Shown here: piece after piece, positions 8,716-18,304 of the stretch
How the letters are laid out: the number at the start of each line of letters is the position of its first letter
Numbering within the stretch: position 1 is the stretch's first letter
DNA from: Vreelandella titanicae BH1
Lineage (GTDB): Bacteria > Pseudomonadota > Gammaproteobacteria > Pseudomonadales > Halomonadaceae
Reading direction: 5' to 3'
DNA: 64,000 nt
Assembly: GCF_000336575.1 (NCBI RefSeq)
Contig: NZ_AOPO01000004.1
Location: 1-64,000 of the forward strand
The notes under the pieces: generated by a model
What the model was told of the DNA's origin: nothing
What the model saw: only the letters and a program-made list of their open reading frames with translations
Database searches by the model: none
Position numbers and translations under genes: made by a program

Positions 8716-10089
8716 TTGCGCCCACAAAAATTGATTAAGCGCCGTCCACTGCCCGTCAACGCCCCCATTGTTGACAGCTTGCCGCCTGAGGTTAGAACTC
8801 AGCGACGGCGTTTGCGTGCCTGCCACGAATGCGATTGGGTATCCGCGCTACCGCCGTTAAATTCTGGCGAGAAAGCAAGCTGTCCACGCTGCTCACACGT
8901 GTTGGTTAAGCGCCATCGCTACCCCGCTCAGCGCAGTATGGCCCTGGCCATCGCCTCGCTTGTCGCACTAATGCTGGCAGTGTCGTTTCCGTTTATTAGC
9001 TTTACGGTCAGCGGAGTAAGCAACCGCATCGAGCTGACCCAGACCGCCACCACACTGATTGGCTTTCACCAACCCGTGGTGGCTATCGCCGTCATTATGA
9101 CCATAGTGGTGCTGCCAGCCGTGTATTTGCTTGGCGTTCTTTGGCTTCAATTTGGACTACTTCGCGATCGCCCCCTGCCGTTTAGTCGCGATATTGCACG
9201 CTCACTGGCGCATTTAACGCCGTGGATGATGGCCGATGTCTTTATTATTGGCGCCTTGGTAAGCCTGATAAAAATAGCGGGCCTGGCCGATGTGGAAATA
9301 GGTATCTCCTTCTGGGCGTTTTGTGCATTTGCGCTGCTGCTGTTGATGACAAGCCAGTCCCTGGATGCCGATTGGATGTGGTTCTCGCTTGAGGGAGAAC
9401 CACTGGCTCCCGAAGGTACCCGGACAGGCCTACCCGCTGGTGAACAAGGGCTGACCGGCTGCCCAACCTGCGGACTGATTAACCGCCTATCGCCCCAGGG
9501 CCATGGGCATTGCATTCGCTGCCATGAAAAGCTTCATCAGCGGCTTCCTAACAGCTTGCAACGCACCTGGGCACTGCTGGGCGCCTCTGCCATTATGTAT
9601 ATTCCAGCCAATATCTACCCCATTATGACTACTACTAGCCTAGGCAACTCCTCGCCTTCGACGATTATTGGTGGCGTTGTTCAACTGATCCAGATGGGCT
9701 CCTGGCCGATCGCAGCGGTTATCTTTATCGCCAGTGTTATCGTACCTGTAGGTAAACTCGTTGCGCTAACTTGGCTTTGTTTGGTGGTTAAGCGTAGCAG
9801 TGCGCTCAACGCTCAAAGTCGCACGCGGCTGTATCGTCTAACAGAATTTATTGGTCGCTGGTCAATGGTCGATGTCTTCGTGGTGGCTATCTTAGTGGCA
9901 CTGATTCGCGCTGGCTCCCTGATGTCAATTACGCCAGGCCCTGCGTCGCTCGCCTTCGGCGCCGTGGTTGTGTTAACCATGCTTGCAGCAATGACCTTTG
10001 ACCCGCGCTTAATTTGGGATACCCCTCTTCCACATCGTCACCCTCTTCTTCGCCGTAAAGCGGCCACCAAGGAACCTGTTGATGGCTAA
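8716..10089 (+). CDS. pqiA: Paraquat-inducible protein A (PqiA), membrane protein
   Basis: Inner-membrane component of the PqiABC system, which links inner and outer membranes for lipid traffic. The protein of about 457 residues has two similar halves, each starting with a zinc-ribbon-like pair of CxxC motifs (CHEC and CPRC; CPTC and CIRC) followed by four membrane helices. The start is uncertain. The TTG at 8716 is used because no ATG or GTG precedes the first cysteine motif; only a weak GAGAG sits ahead of it. The stop overlaps the pqiB start, so the operon is pqiA-pqiB-pqiC. Oxidative-stress control is known in E. coli but I see no SoxS site here. Confidence 0.87.
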   Translation: MRPQKLIKRRPLPVNAPIVDSLPPEVRTQRRRLRACHECDWVSALPPLNSGEKASCPRCSHVLVKRHRYPAQRSMALAIASLVALMLAVSFPFISFTVSGVSNRIELTQTATTLIGFHQPVVAIAVIMTIVVLPAVYLLGVLWLQFGLLRDRPLPFSRDIARSLAHLTPWMMADVFIIGALVSLIKIAGLADVEIGISFWAFCAFALLLLMTSQSLDADWMWFSLEGEPLAPEGTRTGLPAGEQGLTGCPTCGLINRLSPQGHGHCIRCHEKLHQRLPNSLQRTWALLGASAIMYIPANIYPIMTTTSLGNSSPSTIIGGVVQLIQMGSWPIAAVIFIASVIVPVGKLVALTWLCLVVKRSSALNAQSRTRLYRLTEFIGRWSMVDVFVVAILVALIRAGSLMSITPGPASLAFGAVVVLTMLAAMTFDPRLIWDTPLPHRHPLLRRKAATKEPVDG

Positions 10090-11767
10090 CGAAACAGAAT
10101 CGTCAAACACTGACCCGATTAACGATCAGGAGCTAAATAAGGCCAAAATATCGCACCAGACCAGATTATCGCCCATTTGGGTGGTACCGATCGTCGCGAT
10201 TGCTATTGGGTTATGGCTGGTTTACGACAATTACGCTAGTCGTGGAACCCAGGTGACGCTGACCATGGAGAGTGCTGAGGGCATTGAGGCGGGCAATACG
10301 CTGATTCGCAGCCGTAATGTTGAAGTAGGCCGCGTACAAAGCGTGCGCCTGTCTGACGACCTTTCCCATGCAGTGCTGACCGCTCGTATTCAGCCGGAAG
10401 TGGAGGACCTTCTGCGCGAAGATACCCGCTTTTGGGTGGTTAAACCGCGCATTGGCCGTGAAGGCATTAGTGGGTTGGGTACCGTGCTCTCTGGCGCTTA
10501 TATACAGCTTGAGCCAGGCACAGAGGAAGCACCACGGCGAGAATTCCCCGTTAGCGATATCCCCCCTGTTGCACCCGCTGGCCAAGCGGGACTGCGTCTT
10601 AGCTTGACGAGCCAGTTAGGTAACTCACTACGCGTCGGTGACCCGGTCTCCTATCAGGGCTACACAGTGGGACGCATCGAAGAAAATAGTTTCGAGCCTG
10701 AGTCACGCACCATGCAACATCAGCTATTTATTGAGGAGCCATATACAGACTTAGTCACCGACAGCACTCGCTTCTGGACCTCTAGTGGTGTCGATTTCCG
10801 CTTAGACGCCGACGGCGTTCGGGTTAACGTTGAGTCATTGGAAGCGCTGCTGGGTGGCGGCGTTACTTTCGGCGTGCCCGAAGATCTGCCCATGGGTCAG
10901 CCGGTTGAAGCCAACACACGGTTCACTCTCTACGCTGATGAGGATGCCGCTCGGGAAGGAACCTTTAATCGTTATTTGGAGTATGTACTGCTGGTCGATG
11001 AAACGGTACGCGGACTCTCCAAAGGCGCACCGGTAGAGTTTCGCGGGGTACGCATGGGCACCGTTGCCGCCGTACCCTGGAACTTTACCGCTCCGCAGCC
11101 CGACTCACGGGCACGCTTTGCCATCCCCGTACTGATCAGAGTCGAACCTCAGCGCCTAGGGATCGAAAATAGCGATATTAACCTGGAAGAGTGGAAGGCG
11201 AGATTCCAACGCATGTTCGGCCTCGGACTACGCGCCTCGCTAAAAAGTGGCAGCCTGTTAACGGGCGCTCTGTTTGTAGACTTGAACTTCCACCGCGACC
11301 TTGCCGATGAGTATGTCGCCGAGCGCTTCTCAGATCGAGATGTCTTCCCCACCGTAGCAGGCGGCTTTGCTCAGATACAGGCCCAGGTAACCGATCTACT
11401 TGAGAAACTAAACGCCCTTGAGGTTGAACCGCTGTTAACCGGTTTGGATAGTAACCTTCAAGCTTCTGAGAGCATGCTGAATGAGGTTCGCGACGTGAGC
11501 GCCTCTCTTAATCAATTGCTCAATGATCCTGAAACCCAGGCTGTGGGCGGCAACCTCAACGCAACCCTGGAGGAATTGCGCAGCACGCTACAGGGGCTAT
11601 CGCCGTCATCGCCGGCCTATCAAGAGCTGACAACCGCCATTGAGCGACTGGATCGCTTGATGCGTGACCTGCAGCCTTTGACTCGCACGCTCAACGACAA
11701 TCCCAGAGCACTGTTGTTTGATAATCTGGATGCTCAAGACCCCATACCGCGTGCGCCACGTGATTAA
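10082..11767 (+). CDS. pqiB: PqiB, MCE-domain (MlaD-family) transport protein
   Basis: A periplasmic protein anchored by one N-terminal helix (about 34-50, IWVVPIVAIAIGLWLVY). It carries three MCE domains in series, beginning near residues 57, 171 and 289, followed by a long helical tail (about 430-560). In E. coli PqiB forms a syringe-like hexameric tube that could carry lipids across the periplasm. The ATG at 10082 has AAGGA upstream; it overlaps the end of pqiA by 8 nt. The ~560-residue size and three MCE repeats match PqiB rather than the longer YebT/LetB (seven repeats). Confidence 0.92.
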   Translation: MANETESSNTDPINDQELNKAKISHQTRLSPIWVVPIVAIAIGLWLVYDNYASRGTQVTLTMESAEGIEAGNTLIRSRNVEVGRVQSVRLSDDLSHAVLTARIQPEVEDLLREDTRFWVVKPRIGREGISGLGTVLSGAYIQLEPGTEEAPRREFPVSDIPPVAPAGQAGLRLSLTSQLGNSLRVGDPVSYQGYTVGRIEENSFEPESRTMQHQLFIEEPYTDLVTDSTRFWTSSGVDFRLDADGVRVNVESLEALLGGGVTFGVPEDLPMGQPVEANTRFTLYADEDAAREGTFNRYLEYVLLVDETVRGLSKGAPVEFRGVRMGTVAAVPWNFTAPQPDSRARFAIPVLIRVEPQRLGIENSDINLEEWKARFQRMFGLGLRASLKSGSLLTGALFVDLNFHRDLADEYVAERFSDRDVFPTVAGGFAQIQAQVTDLLEKLNALEVEPLLTGLDSNLQASESMLNEVRDVSASLNQLLNDPETQAVGGNLNATLEELRSTLQGLSPSSPAYQELTTAIERLDRLMRDLQPLTRTLNDNPRALLFDNLDAQDPIPRAPRD

Positions 11768-11777
11768 GGAGCGAACG

Positions 11778-12362
11778 ATGTTTACATGGATGAGATATTC
11801 ACTGCTGCTGATCTGCTTGTTGCTATCCGCCTGCGCCAGCAGTGTCACGCCCCCCGCTCGCTATATGCTGCCAAGCGACCCATTGGCTAGCACACCCCGC
11901 CAGCCCGAGGGTACGCTTATAGTGAGCGCACCACGGCTAGCCCACTACCTGGATGTCGACGGCATTGTGATGCAGCTAGACGACATTACACTGAATGCCG
12001 CTCGGGAACACCAGTGGGCAGAAGGCTTAGGCAGGCAATTAGAGCGGAGAGTGCGCGCCAATCTATCCAAAGCGTTGCCAACACTTAGGGTTATGCGTGG
12101 TGAAGGTGATCAATCCAACGCCCTCACCCTGCGCCTGAACGTAGATCAATTCCAGGGCCGCTTTGATGGTATCGCCGTGGCTAGCGGCCAATGGCAATTG
12201 CTAAACGATGCCGGCGAGCTGTTAGAGATGGAAACTTTCTATGCCGAAACGCCTCTTTCAGAAGATGGCTATCCCGCCCTGGTGCGTGCATTAAGTGATA
12301 GCTGGGATCAAGCTGCCGAACTTATCGCCACTAAAATACGTCAGGGCGATTATTTTGATTAA
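11778..12362 (+). CDS. pqiC: PqiC family outer-membrane lipoprotein
   Basis: A 194-residue lipoprotein of the ABC-transport-auxiliary type, the expected third member of the pqi operon. The signal peptide ends in the lipobox LLSAC, so Cys19 would be lipidated. The ATG at 11778 follows AAGGAG with good spacing and lies 10 nt after pqiB. In E. coli PqiC sits in the outer membrane and docks the PqiB tube. The body has the family pattern (YMLPSDP near the start, RMVQ-like beta strands) but is divergent; the assignment leans on operon position. Confidence 0.85.
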   Translation: MFTWMRYSLLLICLLLSACASSVTPPARYMLPSDPLASTPRQPEGTLIVSAPRLAHYLDVDGIVMQLDDITLNAAREHQWAEGLGRQLERRVRANLSKALPTLRVMRGEGDQSNALTLRLNVDQFQGRFDGIAVASGQWQLLNDAGELLEMETFYAETPLSEDGYPALVRALSDSWDQAAELIATKIRQGDYFD

Positions 12363-12427
12363 TCAGTCCTTTTCTAAACTGAGTTTGCTGCACTACGCTT
12401 AATGCTAACCCTCTCAGGGATGTCAAT

Positions 12428-12934
12428 ATGCCAGCTGAACCAAGCCAGACCACAGGTCTGCCCGCTGAACAACTACGCGATGCCATTAACGCCCTAATGC
12501 ATACCGCAACGGCACTGCTTGAGGGCGAACCGACTCAAGGAGTCCTCGAGACGGCTTTAAATAGCCACGATGCCCTGCGCGATCAGTTAGCAGCCCAGGC
12601 TCACGATGCCACAACGCTAGCCGCGCTTCAGCGCATTGAGCAGTTTATTACTATTCAAGCTGGGCACTATTATCAAATGGCTAGCGTCGATTTTGATGAA
12701 CAGCAAAACAGTCGTTTTATCACCCTCTTTGCGCGACAACTACTGGGGCTCGACGGCATAGGACCAGCCACGGCCCGCCAACTGTTTCAACTTGGTGTTT
12801 TCACCCCTGAGCACTTTTTTACATTAGCCCCCAAGGAAGTGGCCCAGCTTGATTTGCCTGCGGCTACTTTAGCGCGGTTAATCCCACTGCATGCCCAGGC
12901 CCCATCGCTGGAACGATTCAGCGAAACAAGCTGA
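12428..12934 (+). CDS. Helix-hairpin-helix domain protein of unknown function
   Basis: A 168-residue soluble protein I cannot name. The N-terminal 100 residues are helical and alanine-rich; the C-terminal part contains a helix-hairpin-helix motif, LDGIGPATARQLF (about 118-130), followed by a second helical repeat with LDLPAATLARL. Such motifs usually bind DNA or RNA non-specifically or mediate protein contacts. The ATG has AGGGA upstream. It follows pqiC by 65 nt on the same strand and may be read through from it. No enzyme motif is visible. Confidence 0.7.
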   Translation: MPAEPSQTTGLPAEQLRDAINALMHTATALLEGEPTQGVLETALNSHDALRDQLAAQAHDATTLAALQRIEQFITIQAGHYYQMASVDFDEQQNSRFITLFARQLLGLDGIGPATARQLFQLGVFTPEHFFTLAPKEVAQLDLPAATLARLIPLHAQAPSLERFSETS

Positions 12935-12984
12935 GGCCCTATAACCGTGTTACACTACTCGGCTTATTACTGACACGTAGTTTT

Positions 12985-13120
12985 CTGGTGTGTCCGTGCA
13001 CACCAGGATGATAGTGCTGCTTGGCGCTATAACCTTCACGTCTCCTGTCACGGTCATCCACGGCTACCCAACGACCATCGCGGCACACTGAATTATCTGG
13101 CACACTTCGCTGCCGCGAAG
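12985..13120 (+). other. Structured 5' leader of the rhlE helicase gene
   Basis: The 272-bp gap before rhlE holds two clean hairpins: an 8-bp stem (12985-12992 with 12999-13006, loop TCCGTG) and a 6-bp stem with a tetraloop, CTTCGC-TGCC-GCGAAG (13105-13120). Neither is followed by a T run, so they are not terminators. A long, structured leader is characteristic of cold-regulated DEAD-box helicase messages. That role is inferred. Confidence 0.4.
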
Positions 13121-13206
13121 GTGAATCAACCTCGCTTTTTGAACATTACATCTAGTGATAACAGCCACTTACCGGTATTAACTCACTAGGTGACTGCGGA
13201 GAACGC

Positions 13207-14463
13207 ATGAGCTTTTCTGAACTTGGCCTGCACGCCGATTTATTACGCGCTGTTACAGCGCAAGGTTACACCGAGCCTACCCCGATACAACGACAGGCTA
13301 TCCCCGTCGTACTAGAAGGTCGTGACATGCTGGCCAGCGCCCAAACCGGCACGGGTAAAACCGCTGGTTTTACGCTGCCAATGCTGCAACGTCTAAATAC
13401 TGGCAAACGACCTACAAAGCGTCAGGTACGTGCACTGGTGCTAACCCCTACCCGTGAGCTTGCCGCTCAAGTAGGCGAAAGCGTGTCGACCTACGGTCAA
13501 CATCTGGCACTGCGCTCCCACATTATTTTTGGTGGCGTTGGCCAGCAGCCTCAAATCGATGCCCTAAAAGCCGGTTTGGATGTACTTGTAGCTACCCCTG
13601 GCCGCCTGCTGGATCTTCACCAGCAGGGGCATGTGGATCTCTCCTGCGTTGAGATTTTAGTGCTTGATGAAGCTGACCGTATGCTGGATATGGGCTTCAT
13701 TCACGACATTAAGCGCCTGCTGCGCCTGGTGCCTAAAAAGCGCCAAAACCTGCTGTTCTCGGCGACATTCTCTAACGAGATCCAAACCCTGGCACAACAG
13801 TTGCTGGATAACCCGGCGATGATTGAGGTAGCGCCACGGAATGCCACAGCCGACAAAATTGAGCAGGCCATTTACCGTGTCGACCGCGAGAAGAAGCGCG
13901 AACTGCTGGCTCACTTAATTCAACAGAACGGCTGGTTCCAGGTTCTGGTATTTACGCGCACCAAACATGGCGCTAACCGCCTTGCAGAGCAGCTCTCCAA
14001 GCAGGACATCCCTTCCATGGCTATCCATGGCAATAAAAGCCAGGGAGCTCGCACTCGCGCGCTAACGGCATTTAAGAGCGGCGACCTGCAGGTACTCGTG
14101 GCCACCGATATCGCTGCTCGCGGCCTGGATATCAATGAGTTGCCCCACGTCGTCAATTTTGACCTACCCAACGTGGCGGAAGATTATGTCCACCGCATTG
14201 GCCGCACCGGCCGTGCGGGCAGCAATGGCGAAGCCGTTTCGTTGGTGTGTGTCGATGAAGATGCCCTGCTGGGCAATATTGAGCGGCTAATCAAGCAGAA
14301 GCTAACAAAGCACATTGAACCTGGCTTTGAGCCCGACCCCAGTATCAAACCTGAGCCCATCGAGAATGGTCGACGCAACCAACGTCAGCCTCGCGCCAAA
14401 CGCAAGCCCGAAGGCCAGAGTGCCAATACCGGCGGCGAGCGTAAACGCCGCGCGCGGCGCTAG
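13207..14463 (+). CDS. rhlE: ATP-dependent RNA helicase, DEAD-box, RhlE-like
   Basis: A cytoplasmic RNA helicase that unwinds short duplexes in ribosome assembly and mRNA decay. Helicase motifs are in order: Q motif TEPTPIQ (22-28), motif I AQTGTGKT (45-52), PTREL (81-85), DEAD (154-157), SAT (185-187), and HRIGRTGR near 330. The C-terminal tail (about 380-418) is very basic, ending in KRKP and GERKRRARR stretches, an RNA-binding extension typical of RhlE. The 418-residue length fits. The ATG follows TGCGGAGAACGC. Confidence 0.9.
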   Translation: MSFSELGLHADLLRAVTAQGYTEPTPIQRQAIPVVLEGRDMLASAQTGTGKTAGFTLPMLQRLNTGKRPTKRQVRALVLTPTRELAAQVGESVSTYGQHLALRSHIIFGGVGQQPQIDALKAGLDVLVATPGRLLDLHQQGHVDLSCVEILVLDEADRMLDMGFIHDIKRLLRLVPKKRQNLLFSATFSNEIQTLAQQLLDNPAMIEVAPRNATADKIEQAIYRVDREKKRELLAHLIQQNGWFQVLVFTRTKHGANRLAEQLSKQDIPSMAIHGNKSQGARTRALTAFKSGDLQVLVATDIAARGLDINELPHVVNFDLPNVAEDYVHRIGRTGRAGSNGEAVSLVCVDEDALLGNIERLIKQKLTKHIEPGFEPDPSIKPEPIENGRRNQRQPRAKRKPEGQSANTGGERKRRARR

Positions 14464-14474
14464 CTCAGAGCGCA

Positions 14475-14507
14475 GGAATATGCGAAGGTGTCGCCTTTGC
14501 ATATTCC
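14475..14507 (+). other. Strong hairpin after rhlE
   Basis: A nearly perfect inverted repeat: GGAATATGC (14475-14483) pairs with GCATATTCC (14499-14507), and inside it AAGG pairs with CCTT around a 5-nt loop. No T run follows, so it is either an mRNA 3' stabiliser, a factor-dependent end, or a processing site between rhlE and the next gene. Confidence 0.6.
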
Positions 14508-14558
14508 AAGCCGCTGTTTCCAGCAGCTATTTTAGCCAATACTTTTCACGGAGTGATT

Positions 14559-15062
14559 ATGGCGTCTTCTCAACTGATGGCCGAGTATCGCCAATGGCTG
14601 ACGTTCCAACGTCAAGAGCAGCTCAGCCGCGAACATCAAGGGATCGTGCAGCGTTTAGAGGACGCCCGTGCGTCAGCTAATCAGGTGCTTCAAGCCTACC
14701 GCAGTATGGCTGAAAAGGCCTCGATCGAAGGGGCCTGCTACCGCACGATTTTCTTGCGCCAACGGGATGACAACCACGCCCTCCCCTGCGAAGGCTGGCT
14801 TTTTGTACGCCGAGTACTGAGCGAAGGCAATAGCACCCGCGTACGTGTCACCCTGCTTGAAACTTTTACCCTTGAAGATGGCATCATGGCGCCGGGCGAT
14901 AAACCTGCTCGCAAGCTTACTTTAGAAATATTTGACCAGTTGAATATGGATAAAGGCATGCGCACAAACGTCAGGGTCGACTGCCTGGATACTCCCCAGG
15001 ATTACCACTTCATTACGCTACTCGATGCCGTTCGCGGAGACTTGCGTCCCCACCTCAAGTAA
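14559..15062 (+). CDS. Uncharacterised protein
   Basis: I do not recognise this 167-residue protein. The first 60 residues are strongly helical and charged (QEQLSREHQGIVQRLEDARA), probably a coiled coil or helical hairpin. The remainder looks beta-rich with a repeated basic/hydrophobic pattern. No signal peptide, membrane segment or catalytic motif is seen. The ATG at 14559 has CACGGAG upstream; the GTG at 14553 has no site. It lies 96 nt after rhlE and 8 nt before an MFS gene, so co-transcription with that gene is likely. Codon use matches the neighbours. Confidence 0.7.
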   Translation: MASSQLMAEYRQWLTFQRQEQLSREHQGIVQRLEDARASANQVLQAYRSMAEKASIEGACYRTIFLRQRDDNHALPCEGWLFVRRVLSEGNSTRVRVTLLETFTLEDGIMAPGDKPARKLTLEIFDQLNMDKGMRTNVRVDCLDTPQDYHFITLLDAVRGDLRPHLK

Positions 15063-15070
15063 GCACTAGC

Positions 15071-16279
15071 ATGGCAACGCGTCGCTCGGTTACGTTTATT
15101 TTGCTGATGGTCGTGGTGGGGCTTAATTTACGCCCCGCCATGTCTTCGGTTGCCCCACTGCTTACTCGCCTGCAAGAAAGCGCGGGGCTTTCCGCTACCG
15201 CTGCGGGGTTACTCACCACGCTCCCCGTGCTGTTTTTAGGCCTCTCCGCCCCGCTTGCCCCTGCCCTGGCTAGACGTATAGGCAGTGAACGGGCGCTAAG
15301 TTCGGCACTGGCACTACTGGCTGCGGGGTTGGTTTTACGTGGTTTACCTTTCCCCGGTGGGCTCTTTATTGGCTCGGCGATGGCAGGCTGTGCGATCGGC
15401 ATTGGCGGCACCCTGCTACCGGCCCTGGTTAAGCGTGAACTTCCCGATAGTGCCGACCTGCTTACCGGTTTATACACCATGGCACTCTGCTTAGGTGGCG
15501 CCTTAGGGGCTGGATTTAGCGTCCCATTAACGCAACTGCTCGGCAGTTGGCAGGCGAGTTTGATGAGCTGGTCACTGCTGGCGCTGTTCGCACTGGTGCT
15601 TTGGCACTTCCAAATGCCCCGAACCACAATGGCCAACACGCCGACAGCGCCCAAAAGCGGTATTTTACGGCTTCTTAAGCAACCGCTTACCTGGCACGTC
15701 ATGCTGTTCATGGGCATTCAGTCGTCCATGGCGTACATCGTATTTGGCTGGCTGCCTACTCTGCTGGTTGATCGCGGTTATAACGAGGCCGATGCGGGCT
15801 GGACAATGGCGGTTTCTATTATGTGCCAGCTAGCCTCCGCGCTAGGCGCCCCCTGGCTTGCACGTATGGGGCGTGACCAGCGTCCCGCGCTATTGGCTGT
15901 GCTGCTTAGCACCGCCATTGGCCTATGGATGCTACTTATTGCGCCATTAGTGTGGCAATGGCCAGGCGCCGCTTTACTGGGTATCGGTCAAGGCGGCAGC
16001 TTTAGCCTGGCACTGAGTCTGCTCGTCTTACGCACGGCCAACTCCCGCCTTGCCGGTCAGCTTTCCGGGCTGGTTCAGGGCGGTGGTTATACACTGGCAG
16101 CACTTGGGCCTTTTGGTGTGGGAGTTATGCTGCAAACAGGCGCCAACACATCACAAATCGCTTGGTTATTGATTATTCTGATCACGGTTTGTTGTGGCTT
16201 TGCGCTACTGGCGGGCCGTAATCAGCGTCTAGATGACCAGAGCGGCGAACTTTTGATACAGCGCGTAAGACCCACTTAG
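15071..16279 (+). CDS. MFS transporter, CynX/NimT (YeaN-like) family
   Basis: An inner-membrane major facilitator of 402 residues with about twelve hydrophobic helices. It has the GLNLRPAMSSVAPLL opening typical of the CynX/NimT branch (cyanate or nitroimidazole-type carriers of E. coli) and the ARRIGSERAL loop between helices 2 and 3. The substrate cannot be inferred; in this family names outrun evidence. It starts 8 nt after the preceding orphan gene. Confidence 0.82.
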   Translation: MATRRSVTFILLMVVVGLNLRPAMSSVAPLLTRLQESAGLSATAAGLLTTLPVLFLGLSAPLAPALARRIGSERALSSALALLAAGLVLRGLPFPGGLFIGSAMAGCAIGIGGTLLPALVKRELPDSADLLTGLYTMALCLGGALGAGFSVPLTQLLGSWQASLMSWSLLALFALVLWHFQMPRTTMANTPTAPKSGILRLLKQPLTWHVMLFMGIQSSMAYIVFGWLPTLLVDRGYNEADAGWTMAVSIMCQLASALGAPWLARMGRDQRPALLAVLLSTAIGLWMLLIAPLVWQWPGAALLGIGQGGSFSLALSLLVLRTANSRLAGQLSGLVQGGGYTLAALGPFGVGVMLQTGANTSQIAWLLIILITVCCGFALLAGRNQRLDDQSGELLIQRVRPT

Positions 16280-16310
16280 CAGGTTTCGCACAAAGCCCCA
16301 GGAGATGGCG

Positions 16311-17381
16311 ATGATCCCTCACTCCCCTCTTGCCAGCAGCGTTCCCGCCCAAGAGCGAATATTAGTCATTTACACCGGCGGCACTATCGGTATGCAACAG
16401 CATGCTGAAGGGCTTGCGCCTAGCGGTGACTTTGCCACTCGCATGGCAAAGGCCCTGAGCCAGCTACCGCTTGCCCAACAGCAATCCCTTCCACCTTATA
16501 AGGTCGTCAGCTACACCACGTTGATTGACTCAAGTGCGGCCACCCCGCTCACTTGGCAACAGCTCGCCCAGGATATCGACGACCGGCTAACGGCCTTCGC
16601 CGGTTTCGTGATTATTCACGGCACTGACACACTCAGCTGGACCGCTTCCAGCCTCGCCTATCAACTCCAGGGGCTAGATCGGCCAGTGGTCGTCACGGGC
16701 TCGATGTTGCCACTAGAATCGCCCGACAGCGATGCCTTGCACAATTTGCACGGCGCGCTGCAGTTCGCTGACAAGCCTGAGCTCCAAGAAGTGGCGATTT
16801 ACTTTGCAGGGCAATTGCTGCGGGGTGCCCGCGCCATTAAGCAGCACAGCGAAGCAGCCAACGCCTTCGCAAGCCCCAACTACCCACTGCTCGGTGAGCG
16901 GGTAGGCGATGATTTCGTTTATTACCCCAGCCGTGGGCTTGGCCTGCAGCAGCGTGGCGCGCCACGTTTCGAGCTCCCCGACTACCGCCTGGTCAATCAG
17001 GGAGAGATCGTGCGCATCGCTCTTTGGCCGGGCGTAGCAGCCTGGCAGCTGGATGCTTGGTTGAGTGATTCACGGGTAAAAGGGGCGTTACTTCAGCTCT
17101 GGGGCGCGGGTAACCTCCCCGACGATCCCCACTTGCTTAACGTACTTGCCAGAGCCACCGGCGAAGGCAAACTGCTTGCCGCCATTAGCCAGTGCCCGCA
17201 GGGCAGTGTCCACCTGGGTGCTTATGCGGCAGGTCACGGCCTGAGCGATGCAGGCGTTGTGGCAGGCGATGATATGACGCCGGAGGCGGCGTTCACCAAG
17301 CTAGCCCATTTACTGGCCCAGCCACTCGCGTTAGAAGATCAACGACAGCGCTTTTTAACACCACTGGTTGGCGAACGTTGA
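16311..17381 (+). CDS. ansA: L-asparaginase, type I (cytoplasmic)
   Basis: Hydrolyses L-asparagine to aspartate and ammonia. The 356-residue protein shows both active-site signatures: YTGGTIGM (21-28) with nucleophilic Thr25 and HGTDTLSWTAS with Thr105-Asp106; a conserved lysine (GARAIK) follows. It has no signal peptide and resembles type I, cytoplasmic AnsA, rather than periplasmic type II. The ATG at 16311 is chosen because AGGAG is directly attached to the ATG at 16305, too close to serve it. It follows the MFS gene by 31 nt. Confidence 0.88.
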   Translation: MIPHSPLASSVPAQERILVIYTGGTIGMQQHAEGLAPSGDFATRMAKALSQLPLAQQQSLPPYKVVSYTTLIDSSAATPLTWQQLAQDIDDRLTAFAGFVIIHGTDTLSWTASSLAYQLQGLDRPVVVTGSMLPLESPDSDALHNLHGALQFADKPELQEVAIYFAGQLLRGARAIKQHSEAANAFASPNYPLLGERVGDDFVYYPSRGLGLQQRGAPRFELPDYRLVNQGEIVRIALWPGVAAWQLDAWLSDSRVKGALLQLWGAGNLPDDPHLLNVLARATGEGKLLAAISQCPQGSVHLGAYAAGHGLSDAGVVAGDDMTPEAAFTKLAHLLAQPLALEDQRQRFLTPLVGER

Positions 17382-17469
17382 TCAAACAAAGGCTTTTGTG
17401 TGCTGGCGCAGACTGAGAATCAAGCTATGTTATAGGGAGCATTCTAACCGTTTGAAGGAGCAACAGATT

Positions 17470-17709
17470 ATGGAAAAGCCGGTACACCATTTCAGCGAAC
17501 TATTCGAGCAGTTGGGATTGGCGTCTGATGCAGCTTCAATCGAGCGCTTTATCCAGCGCAACGCCCCACTTCCGGAAACGATGCCATTGTCTGAAGCTCC
17601 CTGCTGGAACGAGGGCCAGGCAGAATTTCTGAAAGAAGCCGTAGATGACGATGCCGACTGGGCAGAGGTCGTTGACCACCTTGACGCCTCAATGCATAAA
17701 CCACAATAA
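17470..17709 (+). CDS. DUF2789 family protein
   Basis: A small acidic protein of 79 residues matching the DUF2789 pattern: HHFSELFEQLGL at the start, an IERFI segment, then EAPCWNEGQAEFL and DADWAEVVDHLD near the end. The function of the family is not known. The ATG has an excellent GAAGGAG site 9 nt ahead; the longer upstream reading has no homology. It is a separate short unit between asparaginase and a convergent SRPBCC gene. Confidence 0.82.
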   Translation: MEKPVHHFSELFEQLGLASDAASIERFIQRNAPLPETMPLSEAPCWNEGQAEFLKEAVDDDADWAEVVDHLDASMHKPQ

Positions 17710-17746
17710 GTCGGTGGCCTGATCACCAATGCGCTGCTAAGCGGCG

Positions 17747-18163
17747 CTACTGATTTAAACGTGCCTCAACGCGCTCAAGAATTTGTCGGCTGACTTTGCC
17801 GACTAGTGGCTTGGCCGCTTTGTTGACGGCTTTCTCCATTAAGCGGTTGCGAATTTCATAGCTCAACGTTAATGCCACTTCGGTACCTTCTGGCACCTCG
17901 CGAAGGCGATAACGTCCCTGGTTCTTCACACCATCCAAGGACTCCCAGGCAAGCACATAAGGCGGCTGAACCTCGGTAACCATGACATCAAACGCCCAGT
18001 CCATGCCCACGGCACGTACGTGCCAGCGGTAACGGTTTTCGCCCAGCGTTTCTATTGAGCGAATCAGATCCGAGTAATCGGCAAAATCCTCGACACGACG
18101 CAATAGTTCAAACACTCGTTCGGGCGGAGCGTTAATGATTTCACTATGTTCAATAGTTGCCAT
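17747..18163 (-). CDS. SRPBCC-family (START-like) protein
   Basis: A 138-residue single-domain protein with the polyketide cyclase/START-like fold signature: INAPPERVFELL near the start, a WHVRAVG strand and a long C-terminal helix. Proteins of this type bind hydrophobic ligands; some, like the CoQ10-binding ones, carry ubiquinone. There is no catalytic motif. The ATG at 18163 has AGAGG upstream and starts right before the conserved first strand; the 30 extra residues open upstream lack homology. Convergent with the DUF2789 gene. Confidence 0.75.
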   Translation of the reverse strand: MATIEHSEIINAPPERVFELLRRVEDFADYSDLIRSIETLGENRYRWHVRAVGMDWAFDVMVTEVQPPYVLAWESLDGVKNQGRYRLREVPEGTEVALTLSYEIRNRLMEKAVNKAAKPLVGKVSRQILERVEARLNQ

Positions 18164-18304
18164 TGGTTCGCCTCTAACGACATGGATGGATAGCGTAGCA
18201 TGTTGATATTCATGCTGCCCGCCTACGCACTTTTTTACTTCAATCAGGTACATGGTCAGCGCTAGAACTGGTCAGACTAACGGCTATTGCGTAAACTGCC
18301 GCCC

